This document shows positions 34,192 to 43,363 of a stretch of 64,000 bases of DNA, piece after piece (the stretch's first letter is position 1; each line of letters starts with the position of its first letter). Both the position numbers and the translations under genes were made by a program. Source of the stretch: CAWIJK01 sp963836375 (lineage in GTDB: Bacteria; Actinomycetota; Acidimicrobiia; Acidimicrobiales; RAAP-2); assembly GCA_963836375.1 (NCBI GenBank), contig CAWIJK010000002.1, forward strand, positions 992,001 through 1,056,000, in the 5' to 3' direction. The notes under the pieces are model-generated. The model did no database searches. It was not told the origin of the DNA and saw only the letters and a list, made by a program, of their open reading frames with translations.

Positions 34192-35187
34192 TCAGGACGC
34201 AGGCGAGACGCAGACCAGGGTCTCGACACGGGATTGACAGATGGGGAACGCCGTCACGTCCACGTACCACTTGCCGTCCACCTCGCGGGTGGGGACGAAG
34301 CCGGCTGCCGACCCGTCGATCGTGCTCGAGCACGAGGCCCCCGAGTAGAGGCCCGAGCAGACCAAGAGGTTGACCATCCGGTCCGTGCCCGACATGGTCG
34401 TGCCGGTCACGGCGAACGACAGGCCGGACTGGTCGAAGCCTCCGGTGACCGGCTGTTGCCCGGGGAGGACGTCGGCCTTCTCCTGCGATTTGCTGTGGTT
34501 CGAGATGGCGACCAGATAGTCTTCGGCGATCGCCACCGCCGAACGGTGCGGGTTTGAGTTCTTCAGGTAGTAGAGGGTGCCCACCGTGGCCCCGACCGCT
34601 GCCACCACGAAGATGACCGCCCACCAGACCGGCCACCGGCGCTTGCGGCGACGCTGGGTGAGGGCCGCCCCCGAGTAGACCCCCTCTTCAAACGGCGAGA
34701 GGGGTGCCCGGGTCCCGCCGTAGCCGCCGGCCGGTCCGGCCACCGGCTGGCCCGGGGCGCTCGGGGACGGGCCGTTGGCCAGGGGAACCCCGCCGGGCGG
34801 CGGGATGCCGGCCACCGTCGCCGGGCGGCGCAGGGGCGTGCGGACCTGGGGGATGATCACCGGCGGCGGGGCGGGGATGTTGGCCGGCTGGGCCGGCCCC
34901 TCGGTCCCGGCGCCGGCCTGGCCCCTCTGGGGCCCCGACCAGTACGAGGGCAGGTCGGGCGGCGGGGCCTCGGAGGGGGCCGACGACGGGGGGGCGGCAC
35001 CGGGGACGGCGCCCACGAATTCGCTGTCGTAGACGGCATGGGAGCTGGGTGGCGCGGCCGCCGACCGGGGCGCGGTCGTCGCCATCGGCGACGCCACGGC
35101 CTGTCGGACCGACGGGTGCTGCTCGGGCGGGTACCACTTCCCGTCGGAGGCAACCCACCAGCCCGGTCCCTGGGACACCTCGCTCAT
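34192..35187 (-). CDS. Membrane-anchored protein with N-terminal WWVASDGKWYPPE motif
   Basis: 331 residues. The N-terminal GPGWWVASDGKWYPPEQHP is a short tryptophan motif seen on many actinobacterial membrane proteins. A proline- and alanine-rich disordered stretch (residues 30-180) follows, then a basic stop and a single membrane helix (WPVWWAVIFVVAAVGATVGTLYYL). The extracellular domain of about 115 residues has four or so cysteines and ends CQSRVETLVCVSPAS. The function is unknown. ATG 35187 overlaps the stop of the acyl-CoA dehydrogenase by 4 bp, so the two are co-translated. Confidence 0.75.
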   Translation of the reverse strand: MSEVSQGPGWWVASDGKWYPPEQHPSVRQAVASPMATTAPRSAAAPPSSHAVYDSEFVGAVPGAAPPSSAPSEAPPPDLPSYWSGPQRGQAGAGTEGPAQPANIPAPPPVIIPQVRTPLRRPATVAGIPPPGGVPLANGPSPSAPGQPVAGPAGGYGGTRAPLSPFEEGVYSGAALTQRRRKRRWPVWWAVIFVVAAVGATVGTLYYLKNSNPHRSAVAIAEDYLVAISNHSKSQEKADVLPGQQPVTGGFDQSGLSFAVTGTTMSGTDRMVNLLVCSGLYSGASCSSTIDGSAAGFVPTREVDGKWYVDVTAFPICQSRVETLVCVSPAS

Positions 35188-36509
35188 CGACCCTCGCCAC
35201 CCCCACGGCCGGTCCGGACCCGTCCCCCGGCTCCCCGCTCCCCCCAACCGTACCGGCCCGGGGCGGCAGAGGACAACGACCGGGACCGCCTCAACTGCGC
35301 GGGAACGTCCTTCCAGGCCCGGTCCTTGTCGGTCCGGGGCTCGCCGGGGAGGCCGAGGACCCGCTCGCCCAGGATGTTGCGCATCACCTCGGAGGTTCCC
35401 CCCTCGATCGAGTTGGCCCGGACCCTGAGGAACGCCTTGTGGACGTCGGTGGTGCCGATGGCCACGTGCTCGGGGCGGATCTTGGGGTAGTCCGAGCCGT
35501 AGAGCATGCCCTCGGCCCCCATCAGGTCGACGCACAAGTCGTAGATACGCTGGTTCTCCTCGGCGTAGGCCAACTTGGCCACCGAGCCCTCGGGGCCTGG
35601 GGTGCCCACCCGCCGGGACTCGGAGGCCCGGCGGTTGGTGAGCTGGGTGACCTCGTTGCGCACCCAACTGGCCATCAGTCGGTCGCGCAGGGCGGCGGCG
35701 TGGGCCGAGGTGTCGCCCCGCCAGCGTTGCCTCCAGATGCGCAGGGCGTCGCCGATGGGGCCCTCGCCCCGGCGGGACACCGCTCCGCCGATCGAGACCC
35801 GCTCGTTCATGAGGGTCGTCAGGGCCACCCGCCAGCCGTCACCGACACCGCCCAGGCGGGCCGAGTCGGGGATCCGGACGTCGGTGAAGAAGACCTCGTT
35901 GAACTCCGCCTCACCGGTGATCTGGTAGAGCGGGCGCACCTCGACGCCCGGGGCGTGCATGTCCACCAGAAAACACGTCAGGCCCTGGTGCTTGGGCAGG
36001 TCGGGGTCGGTGCGGGCGATGAGCAGGCCGAAGCTGGCCAGGTGGGCCAGGGTCGTCCAGACCTTTTGGCCGTTGAGCACCCACTCGTCCCCGTCGCGCT
36101 CGGCCCGCGACGACAGGCTCGCCACGTCCGAGCCGGCCCCCGGCTCGCTGAAGAGTTGGCACCAGATCTCCTCGCAGGTGAACAGGGGTCGCAGGTAGCG
36201 GGCCTGCTGCTCGAGGGTGCCGTGGGCCACCAGGGTCGGGGCGACCATGCCGTAGCCGATGATGTTGCGCAGGCCTGAGGCGCTGTACCCGGCCTCGCGC
36301 AGCCGGTTGGCCACCCGTTGCTGGACCCCGGGGTTGAGCCCGAGGCCCCCCGCCCCCTCCGGGAAGTGCACCCAGGCCAGGCCCAGGTCGAACTGGGCCC
36401 CGAGCACATCGCTGGTGGTGGCCGTGCCCGGCGGGGCCTGGGCCAGCAGCTGGTCGACCAGGCGGTCGACCTCGGCGGGCACATCGGGTGCCGTCTCGGT
36501 GGTGGTCAT
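35184..36509 (-). CDS. Acyl-CoA dehydrogenase (FadE type)
   Basis: 441 residues. Typical core: LFSEPGAGSDVASL, GQKVWTTLAHLA, and the C-terminal SIEGGTSEVMRNILGERVLGLP. The tail RTDKDRAWKDVP is common in actinobacterial enzymes that act on sterol or branched side chains. After this comes an unusual basic tail of about 35 residues that overlaps the next gene; it may be a late extension. ATG 36509 overlaps the corrected kdpD-N stop (ATGA), placing it in the same transcript as the KdpD half-gene, an unexpected partner. Confidence 0.88.
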   Translation of the reverse strand: MTTTETAPDVPAEVDRLVDQLLAQAPPGTATTSDVLGAQFDLGLAWVHFPEGAGGLGLNPGVQQRVANRLREAGYSASGLRNIIGYGMVAPTLVAHGTLEQQARYLRPLFTCEEIWCQLFSEPGAGSDVASLSSRAERDGDEWVLNGQKVWTTLAHLASFGLLIARTDPDLPKHQGLTCFLVDMHAPGVEVRPLYQITGEAEFNEVFFTDVRIPDSARLGGVGDGWRVALTTLMNERVSIGGAVSRRGEGPIGDALRIWRQRWRGDTSAHAAALRDRLMASWVRNEVTQLTNRRASESRRVGTPGPEGSVAKLAYAEENQRIYDLCVDLMGAEGMLYGSDYPKIRPEHVAIGTTDVHKAFLRVRANSIEGGTSEVMRNILGERVLGLPGEPRTDKDRAWKDVPAQLRRSRSLSSAAPGRYGWGERGAGGRVRTGRGGGEGR

Positions 36510-37748
36510 TGCGTTGCTCCTCTCAGCGCCCGGGGGCCCTCTGAGCCGCCCTCGGGCTCCGCCGCCGGTCCGGGGGCGTCCCCCTCTGCACCCTCGTCGG
36601 CCAGCCCGCCGCCCCCGTGTGCGTCACGGCGGGCGATCACGTGGAGGTCGATGCCGGACTCGGCCGTGTAGCGCAGGATCTTTCGGATCACCGAACCCTT
36701 CGTGAGCTCCTGCCAGCGACTTCGCCGGGTGGCCCCGATGACGATCTGGGTGACGTGGTGCTGCTCGGCGAACTCGAACACCTTCTGGGCCGGGTCGTCG
36801 CCGGGGATCTCGAACCACTCCCCGCCGACGTCGGCCACCAGCCGGCGGATGGCCGCCAGGGCCTGGCCCGCCCGCTCCCCCCTGCTCCTCGCTGGTGACG
36901 TGGACCACCAGGAGGTCCCCCTTGGTCCGCTGGGCGATGCGGGCGGCTCGGCGCACCACCCCGTCACTCCCGGGCGCCCCGGTGACCGCCACCATGATCC
37001 GCTCCGAGGTGTCCCAGAACGCACCGGGCCGCTGGTTGCGCAGGTACCCGAGGAGCTCCTCTTCGGTCTCGTCGGCCACGAAGCGGAGCGCCAGCTCTCG
37101 CAGCGCCACCAGGTTCTCGGTCTTGAAGAACCCCGTCAGCGCCCCGGGCACCTTGTCGCTCGGGTAGATGTTGCCGTGGAGCATCCGCCGCCGCAGCTGG
37201 TCGGCCGAGGAGTCGATCAGCTCGACCTGATCGGCCTTGCGGACCACCCAGTCCGGGACCCGCTCGCGGATCTTGACCCCGGTGATCTCCTCCACCGCGT
37301 CGGCCACGCTCTCGAGGTGTTGGATGTTGACGGTGCTCACCACACCGATCCCGGCCTCCAACAGGTCGAGCACGTCCTCCCAGCGCTTCTCGTGCGGGCC
37401 CGAGCCGGGGACGTTGGTGTGGGCCAGTTCGTCGACCAGGGCCACCTCGGGGCGCCGCTCGAGCACGGCGGCGAGGTCCATTTCCTCGAAGGTGGCGCCC
37501 CGGTACTCGACCACGGTGCGGGGGACCACCTCGAGGTCACGGATCAACTCCGCCGTGTGGGAGCGGCCGTGGGTCTCGACGAAACCGACCACCACGTCGG
37601 CCCCCCGGTTGTGACGGCGCCAACCCTCGTCCAACATGGCGCAGGTCTTGCCGACCCCGGCCGCCGAGCCCAGGTAGATCCGGAACTTGCCGGCCGGGCG
37701 GACAGCCTGACGGGATTCCTCGTCGACCGCGGCCGGGACATCGCTCAC
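36506..37748 (-). pseudogene. kdpD: KdpD N-terminal half (KdpD + Usp domains), one homopolymer frameshift
   Basis: The KdpD sensor domain starts at GTG 37748: Walker A in GSAAGVGKTCAMLDEG, VDELAHTNVPGS, and the VSTVNIQHLESVAD segment. A universal-stress domain follows (MVAVTGAPGSDG ... QIVIGATRRSRW). A run of six G on the minus strand (36878-36883) puts the two parts in different frames; five or eight G would join them. In the joined frame the gene ends at 36506, overlapping the next ATG by 4 bp, which argues that the frameshift is an error or very recent. It lacks the membrane and kinase domains, which are encoded divergently at 37878. Stand-alone KdpD N-domains are known in cyanobacteria and Deinococcus. 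Confidence 0.82.
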
Positions 37749-37839
37749 GGTCCCATTGTGCCGGACGCCGGCCCCGGCGGCGAAGACGGCCCGGCTCGGT
37801 GACCAGCGAGGACCCTCCGAGAGCCCGGCGGGCGCCCTC

Positions 37840-37845
37840 TACACT
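37840..37845 (+). promoter_or_regulatory. -10 hexamer for the KdpD-type kinase gene
   Basis: TACACT; a start near 37852 would give a 25-nt leader with a GGGAGA ribosome-binding site before ATG 37878. On the opposite strand CACAAT (37760-37755), 6 nt before GTG 37748, may serve the KdpD N-half. Confidence 0.45.
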
Positions 37846-37877
37846 CCCTGGTCGGGCAGCCCGACGGGAGAGTGTCG

Positions 37878-39353
37878 ATGACTTCGGTGCGCAGGAGTCT
37901 TGCAGGGGCGCTGGTCGCCCTGGTCGGCGTGGCCCTGCTCACGGCGGTCATGCTGCCCCTGCGCCCCCACCTCTCGGTGGCCACCGCCGGACTGGTCCTG
38001 GTCGTCCCGGTGGTCGTCGGGGTGGCCATCGGGGGTCTCGTCGCCGGTGGTGTGGCCGTGGCTCTGGGCTTCGTGGCCTATGACCTCTTCTTCATCCCGC
38101 CGTACGGCACGCTCTCGGTCGGCAACGGGCAGAACTGGACGGCGCTCGTCGTCTATGTGGCGGTGATGCTCATCGTGGCCCGGGTGGTGGCCACGCTGCA
38201 ACAGGCCCGGGCCCAGGCCCGCCGGCGCGAGGAGGAGACCCGGCGCCTCTATCTCCTTTCGGACCTGCTGATCGGTGAACAGCCGCTGGGTGACCTCCTC
38301 GAGCGGATCGCCTCGACCATCGAGCGAGCCTTCCGGCCCCGGTGGGTGGCGGTGCTCCTTCCCGACGGCGACGCCCTGGGCGTGGCCGCGGTGGCCGGGG
38401 CCCCGCTGTCCGACGAGGAGCGCCGGCACCTCTCCCCCCCGCCCGGTCAACTCCAGAGCCTGCGCACAGGCGGGAGCGACGAGATCATCCGGATCGCCCT
38501 GAGCGCCCGGGACCGGCCGGTCGGCATGCTGGCCATGGCCGGGTCCACCCCCGACGCCCACGAGTGGGAGCTGCTCCGGACGTACTGCAACCAGGCGGCC
38601 CTGGCCCTCGAGCGTAGTCAGCTGCGGCGCCAAGCCATGCGGAGCGAGCTCCTCGAGGAGGTCGACCGGTGGCGCGACGCCATGATGGGCGCCGTCTCCC
38701 ACGACCTGCGGACTCCGCTGGCGTCGATCAAGACCGCTGTCTCCACCCTGCGCGACGACGCCGGCGCTCTCGACCAGGCTGACCGGTCCGAGCTCCTCGA
38801 GATGATCGAGCGGCAGTCCGACAACCTCGACCGGTTGGTGGCCAACCTCCTCGACATGACGCGGATCCGGTCCGGGACGCTCGAGCTGCGCCGGGAGATC
38901 GTGCCGGTGGCCGACGTGGTCGACGACGCCGTCCACACCATGGCCAACGAGGTGGCTCCCATCAACGTCACATCGGAGCTCCCGAGCGACCTGCCCCCGG
39001 TCGACGTCGACCAGGTCCTGATGGTCCAGGTTCTGGCCAATCTCTTGGAGAACGCGGCCCGCTACTCGCCCGAGGGCCAGCCGGTCGAGGTCGGGGCCTC
39101 CGCCCACAACGGCCTGGTGGAGGTGTCGGTCCGCGATCACGGACCGGGGGTCGCGCTGGCCGACCGGGAGCGGATCTTCCACATGTTCAACCAGGTGAGC
39201 GGGGGCGGAAGGGCCGGGCTCGGCCTCACCATCGCCAAGGCCTTCGTGGAAGCGCACGGCCAGAGCATTCACGTCGGCGACGCGCCGGAGGGGGGGGCGG
39301 AGTTCACGTTCACCATGCCCCGGGCGCTCCTGCCGCCCGAGGCGAGTGCGTGA
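37878..39353 (+). CDS. kdpD: KdpD C-terminal half: membrane histidine kinase (DUF4118-GAF-HisKA-HATPase)
   Basis: 491 residues. Four membrane helices fill residues 5-115, with the KdpD-specific AYDLFFIPPYGTLSV (DUF4118). A GAF-like region follows to about 230, then the phosphoacceptor MGAVSHDLRTPLAS and an ATPase domain (NLLENAARYSP, DHGPGV, GLGLTIAKAFVE). It is the catalytic half of KdpD, which senses potassium limitation or osmotic stress. The N-terminal sensing half is a separate divergent gene. ATG 37878 follows GGGAGA; GTG 37872 is possible. The regulator KdpE is 13 bp downstream. The kdpFABC pump is not in the window. Confidence 0.88.
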   Translation: MTSVRRSLAGALVALVGVALLTAVMLPLRPHLSVATAGLVLVVPVVVGVAIGGLVAGGVAVALGFVAYDLFFIPPYGTLSVGNGQNWTALVVYVAVMLIVARVVATLQQARAQARRREEETRRLYLLSDLLIGEQPLGDLLERIASTIERAFRPRWVAVLLPDGDALGVAAVAGAPLSDEERRHLSPPPGQLQSLRTGGSDEIIRIALSARDRPVGMLAMAGSTPDAHEWELLRTYCNQAALALERSQLRRQAMRSELLEEVDRWRDAMMGAVSHDLRTPLASIKTAVSTLRDDAGALDQADRSELLEMIERQSDNLDRLVANLLDMTRIRSGTLELRREIVPVADVVDDAVHTMANEVAPINVTSELPSDLPPVDVDQVLMVQVLANLLENAARYSPEGQPVEVGASAHNGLVEVSVRDHGPGVALADRERIFHMFNQVSGGGRAGLGLTIAKAFVEAHGQSIHVGDAPEGGAEFTFTMPRALLPPEASA

Positions 39354-39366
39354 AAGGGGCGGCAGC

Positions 39367-40074
39367 GTGGCCCGGATCCTGCTGATCGACGACGACGCCT
39401 CGCTACTCCGGGCCCTGCGCATCGGACTCAGTGCCCGTGGTTACGAGGTGGTCGTCGCCCGGACCGGTGCCGAAGGCGTCACCCAGGCGTCGCTCACCTC
39501 GCCAGACGTGGTGGTGCTCGACCTCGGGCTTCCCGACGTCGACGGGGTCGAGGTCTGCCGGCGGCTGCGCACGTGGAGCCAGGTGCCGATCATCGTGCTG
39601 TCGGCGGCCGGGTCCGAGGACCGCAAGGTGGCCGCCCTCGACGGGGGCGCCGATGACTACGTCACCAAGCCGTTCGGCATGGCCGAGCTCGAGGCCCGGG
39701 TCCGGGTGGCCCTGCGCCGGGTCACCGCCCGGAGCGGCCCGGCCGAGCCCACCGAGATCACCGTTGGACGCATCCAGGTCGACCTGGTCCACCACATGGC
39801 CCGACTCGACGGTGACCGCCTCAACCTCACCGGTCGCGAGTTCGACCTGCTGGCCTATCTGGCCCGCCACGCCGGCAAGGTGTGCACCCACCAGATGATC
39901 CTGCGAGAGGTCTGGGGAACGGCCTACGGCACCGAGTCGCACTACCTGCGGGTCTATGCCCACCGACTGCGCCGCAAGCTCGGTGACGCCGGGGGGCTGC
40001 TGCGGACACAGCCGGGCATCGGCTATCAGCTCTTGGAGGAGGAGCCCGACGGGCCCCCGCCCCGCGGCCGTTGA
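39367..40074 (+). CDS. kdpE: OmpR/KdpE-family response regulator
   Basis: 235 residues. Receiver domain with DDDASLLRALR, phosphoacceptor in VVLDLGLPDVDG, and the conserved KPFGMAELEARVR. The C-terminal winged helix has TGREFDLLAYLARHAGKVCTHQMI and YLRVYAHRLRRKL, typical of KdpE. It would be phosphorylated by the kinase 13 bp upstream and activate potassium-uptake genes. GTG 39367 follows AAAGGGGCGG; the upstream ATG in frame lacks such a site. Confidence 0.88.
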   Translation: MARILLIDDDASLLRALRIGLSARGYEVVVARTGAEGVTQASLTSPDVVVLDLGLPDVDGVEVCRRLRTWSQVPIIVLSAAGSEDRKVAALDGGADDYVTKPFGMAELEARVRVALRRVTARSGPAEPTEITVGRIQVDLVHHMARLDGDRLNLTGREFDLLAYLARHAGKVCTHQMILREVWGTAYGTESHYLRVYAHRLRRKLGDAGGLLRTQPGIGYQLLEEEPDGPPPRGR

Positions 40075-40386
40075 CCCGACAGATCCGATGAACACCGCCC
40101 GTTGACGTGCTCGTCGATGACGCGGCCAGCCACCGCGACCAGCGCCCCGGGCACCACGCCGGACGCGGCGCGGCGGACCAGCCACCGCACCGAGATGGGC
40201 CCCTGACGTCTCGAGTTCGGCTTCGACGACGACCCGTGTCGGCGGCCCGTGCTCATCGAAGCTGGGCCACCCCTCCACGGCTGGCCGCCAGGACCCGCAC
40301 CTGGGCCGCCGTCGGCCGGGGCTGGGCGTTGTTGACGCCAGGGACGCGGGCCGAGCACCGGGTCGGTCCCGGTAGCGTGCGCCGCA
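40075..40386. other. Intergenic region between kdpE and a secreted hydrolase
   Basis: About 310 bases. The last 15 bases hold the TAGCGT promoter of the next gene. A minus-strand frame from ATG 40256 (start MSTGRRHGSSS, then a hydrophobic VVPGALVAVAGRV) has a weak upstream GGAGGGG, but it runs antisense into kdpE; support is too poor to call a gene. No RNA structure seen. Confidence 0.4.
40373..40378 (+). promoter_or_regulatory. -10 hexamer of leaderless promoter for secreted hydrolase
   Basis: TAGCGT, 8 nt upstream of GTG 40387. Confidence 0.55.
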
Positions 40387-41565
40387 GTGTCCACCACTGT
40401 CTCCACCACGGGCTGGGTTCGCTCCCGGGGAGCGGCGGCCGCCCTGGTGGGCGTGGCCGCCCTCCTGGCCCCGGTCGGCGTCGCGTTGGTCCTGGCCCAG
40501 GCACCGGCGGGCGCGTCTGGCGGCGACTCGTCCGGCCCTTCCCCGTTGAGCGAGGCCCAGCTGGCGGCGGGCGCGGGACACGCCTGCATCGTGGCCGGGC
40601 ACGGCCCGCCCCGCATCGACTGGGCCCAGCTGACCAACCCGATCCTCGCCTACCCCGACGCCGGGGCCAAGGACGAGGCCCTGGTCTGGGCCGGCGGCCG
40701 CTGGCACATGGTGTTCAGCTACCTCACCGACGACCCCAGGGTCCCCGGGGGGGTCCTGTGGAACATCGCCACCGCCACCAGCGACGACCTGACCCACTGG
40801 TCCGCGCCCTCCCCCTGGCCCCGCCAGCCGGACGTCGAGGGGGTCGCCTCGCCCGACGTGACCCGGAGCCCCTCGGGCCGCTTCGTGGTCACCTACCAGT
40901 CGGACCCCGGTGAGCCGGGGGGGCGCCAGGACCGCCTCTACGAGCGGACCTCGTCGGACCTGGTCCACTTCTCGGCCCCTCGCCCACTGGCCCACGCCCT
41001 GGCGCCGGCGCCCGGGGACCGCATGATCGACGGCGCCCTGGCCTGGACTGGCCACGGTGTGATCTTGGGCTACAAGTCCGGGGTCGAGGGGGGCTCCCAG
41101 GCCTTCGAGGTCGCCTGGTCCCCCACCGGCTCGTTGGCCGGACCCTGGACGGTCGTCGGCAAGCCGGACATCTCGGTTGACGACGGCACCGTCGAGAACT
41201 ACGAGTTCGTGACGGTGGGCGGCCACTGGGACCTGGTGGCCACCTCCAACGAGCTCGACCAACCGTGGCTGTTCTCGCTGACCGGCGACCCCGCCACCCC
41301 TTCGGGGTGGCTCCGGTGGAGCGCCGGTCGCCAGCTGCTCGTCCCCGCCGCGCCCTGGGACACCGGAGAGGGGATCTCGAGCATCGGCTTCGAGCACGCC
41401 AACTCGGCCTTCTTGTGCGACGCCCGGTCCGTCGACGGCTACGACTACCTCCTCTACGCCGGCAGCTCGGAGCTGAGCCAGTTCGGCGGGTGGGGCCACG
41501 CCGAGATCGGGATCGCCCGGAGCACCGACCTGGTCCACTGGCAGGTCCCGGGGACGGGCCGGTGA
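40387..41565 (+). CDS. Secreted beta-propeller hydrolase, GH43/GH32-like
   Basis: 392 residues. Signal peptide in residues 1-45 (GAAAALVGVAALLAPVGVALVLAQAPAGA). The rest has the blade pattern of five-bladed propeller glycosidases: LTNPILAYPDAGAKDEALVWAG, RWHMVFSY, ATSDDLTHWSAP, ASPDVTRSPSG, SSDLVHFSAP, and STDLVHWQVP. These repeated SxDLxHWS motifs are typical of GH43/GH32/GH62 clans. Catalytic residues cannot be fixed by eye, though DGTVENYEF could hold the acid Glu. The substrate would be an extracellular polysaccharide. It has its own leaderless promoter and overlaps the following hydrolase by 4 bp. Confidence 0.75.
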   Translation: MSTTVSTTGWVRSRGAAAALVGVAALLAPVGVALVLAQAPAGASGGDSSGPSPLSEAQLAAGAGHACIVAGHGPPRIDWAQLTNPILAYPDAGAKDEALVWAGGRWHMVFSYLTDDPRVPGGVLWNIATATSDDLTHWSAPSPWPRQPDVEGVASPDVTRSPSGRFVVTYQSDPGEPGGRQDRLYERTSSDLVHFSAPRPLAHALAPAPGDRMIDGALAWTGHGVILGYKSGVEGGSQAFEVAWSPTGSLAGPWTVVGKPDISVDDGTVENYEFVTVGGHWDLVATSNELDQPWLFSLTGDPATPSGWLRWSAGRQLLVPAAPWDTGEGISSIGFEHANSAFLCDARSVDGYDYLLYAGSSELSQFGGWGHAEIGIARSTDLVHWQVPGTGR

Positions 41566-42458
41566 GCGGGGGGGCGCGCGACGGCGCCGGGGGGCGCGAG
41601 GCGCAGGTCCTCACCCTCCCCGACGGCCGCCGCCTGGGCTTCGCCGAGTACGGCGACCCCGACGGCGTCCCGGTGCTGAGCTTCCACGGAGGCCTGAGCT
41701 CCCGGCTGGACGCGGCCCCGGCCGACGGGGCCTGCCGTGAGCTCGGCATCCGCCTGGTGGCCCCGGACCGCCCGGGCATCGGGCTCTCTGACTTCCAGGT
41801 CGGCCGGACGCTCCTCGACTGGCCCCGCGACGCGCTGGCCCTGGCCGACGGGCTGGGCCTCGGACGCTTCGGCGCCGTCGGCTGGTCGGCCGGGGGGCCC
41901 TATGTGGCCGCCTGCGGCTACGCCGCGCCCGAGCGCATGACGGCGGGGGCCATGGTGGCCTCGGCCGTCCCCCTCGAGATCTCCGGGCGCCGCGGGCTGA
42001 GCCTGGCCGACCGGGCGCTCCTGTTCATGAGCGAGCGCGTCCCGTGGGCCGCCTCCCAGGCCCTGCGTCTCTCGATCGGGCTCCCGTCGCCGAGCCGGCT
42101 CGAACGTTCGATCGCCCACAGCCTGCTGGCCGTCGACATGGACGCCATCCGGCGGGCCGGACCACCGGACCGGTCGGTGGCCTTCATGAAGGAGTCGCTG
42201 CGGGGAGGGACCCGCGGGGTCATCGCCGACTACCGGGTATTCGGCGAGCCGTGGGGGTTCGCCCTCGAAGAGGTCTCGATCCACGTCCACGTCTGGCAGG
42301 GCTCCGAGGACACCCAGTGCCCGCCCGAGGACCCGGTGCTCTTGGTCGAGCACCTGCCGGACGCGGAGCTGACGATCGTGGCCGGGGAGGGACACGTCTC
42401 GCTGCTGCGCAACCACGCCCGGACGATCCTCGAGCCCTTGGCGGCCGTGGCTCGCTGA
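41562..42458 (+). CDS. Alpha/beta hydrolase
   Basis: 298 residues. The fold is clear: GFAEYGDPDGVPVLSFHGG with the oxyanion HGG, PDRPGIGLSD, nucleophile elbow VGWSAGGPY (Ser), WQGSEDTQCP (acid loop) and GEGHVSLL (His). Probably an esterase or lipase acting on small esters. GTG 41562 overlaps the stop of the upstream secreted enzyme by 4 bp, so both come from one transcript; a TetR regulator is convergent downstream. Confidence 0.85.
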   Translation: MSGGARDGAGGREAQVLTLPDGRRLGFAEYGDPDGVPVLSFHGGLSSRLDAAPADGACRELGIRLVAPDRPGIGLSDFQVGRTLLDWPRDALALADGLGLGRFGAVGWSAGGPYVAACGYAAPERMTAGAMVASAVPLEISGRRGLSLADRALLFMSERVPWAASQALRLSIGLPSPSRLERSIAHSLLAVDMDAIRRAGPPDRSVAFMKESLRGGTRGVIADYRVFGEPWGFALEEVSIHVHVWQGSEDTQCPPEDPVLLVEHLPDAELTIVAGEGHVSLLRNHARTILEPLAAVAR

Positions 42459-42516
42459 CCCTCGGGTCCCCGTCGACCCCGGGGCGGTGGGCCCGGGCGT
42501 CCCTCGGCCCCTCGGC

Positions 42517-43089
42517 TCAGTGGTTGACGTCGAGGAGTCGCAGCACCCGGACCATGGACTCGTCGATGTGCTCGGTCGGCTGGATGTTCGACGACCAGGC
42601 GATGATCGCCGCGAACCAGACCTGTTGGATCAGCTCGGCCTTGGCCCACTCGGGGTCGCCGGGTTCGCCCCCGGCCAGCGCCCGGCCGATGAGCATGCGC
42701 ATCGTGTCGTCGAAGGCCCGCAACATCGGCACCACCGCCTCTTGGCCGCAGACCAGGGTGTGGACCAGGGCCCGGCTGCTGGTCGGCGACGAGGTGAGGG
42801 CGTCGGTCAGGGTCCCGGTGAGGCTGAGCACCCGGCTCCTCGGGGTGCGGCCCTTCACCCGGCCGCCGTCGAGCAGCGGCCCAAGGGTCTCCCGGGTCCG
42901 TTCGGTGAAGGCCCGGAGGACCAGGTACTCCTTCGACGGGTAGTACTTGTACAACGTGCGCGACGAGATCCCCGAGCCCCTGACGACGTCGCTGATCCGC
43001 CAGCCGTCGAAGCCGTGACGGCCGGTGAGGTCCAAGACGATGTCCTCGATCTGACGCCGCTGTTCGTGACTGAGCGCGTGAGCCGGCAT
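42517..43089 (-). CDS. TetR/AcrR-family transcriptional regulator
   Basis: 190 residues. The N-terminal helix-turn-helix is GFDGWRISDVVRGSGISSRTLYKYYPSKEYLVL (residues 21-53 in parts), standard for TetR proteins. The C-terminal all-helical ligand domain shows no identifiable ligand signature. ATG 43089 follows a GGGGGT stretch; a TACCGT lies further upstream on the same strand. Its targets are unknown, but the neighbouring hydrolase pair is a candidate. Confidence 0.85.
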   Translation of the reverse strand: MPAHALSHEQRRQIEDIVLDLTGRHGFDGWRISDVVRGSGISSRTLYKYYPSKEYLVLRAFTERTRETLGPLLDGGRVKGRTPRSRVLSLTGTLTDALTSSPTSSRALVHTLVCGQEAVVPMLRAFDDTMRMLIGRALAGGEPGDPEWAKAELIQQVWFAAIIAWSSNIQPTEHIDESMVRVLRLLDVNH

Positions 43090-43339
43090 CGGTGCACCCC
43101 CGTTCCGTCGGCCGCCACGGTAGCTCGGGCGGGCCCCACCGGTCCCCGGCGCCCGAGGTCTGGTGCGTGCCCCGGGGCCCCGATCGGCCGGGCGACCACG
43201 TCATGTGGAGGGTCGTGGACCCCCGACGCGGAGGGTCAGGGGTCGAGGGCGCATCCTGAGGTCGGGCCCGCTTGGCCGGTCGTCGTGGTGGGTGGAGACC
43301 CGGAGACGAGAGGCACCGGGTCCGAGAACCGGGAGGAAC

Positions 43340-43363
43340 GTGACCACGAGCACCAACCCATGA
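43340..43363 (+). CDS. Seven-codon upstream open reading frame
   Basis: GTG 43340 sits right after GGGAGGAAC and encodes M-T-T-S-T-N-P, then TGA at 43361-43363. The stop overlaps the ATG of the next frame (ATGA), so re-initiation would couple the two. It may be a leader ORF, or chance; no attenuator structure was seen. Confidence 0.3.
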   Translation: MTTSTNP

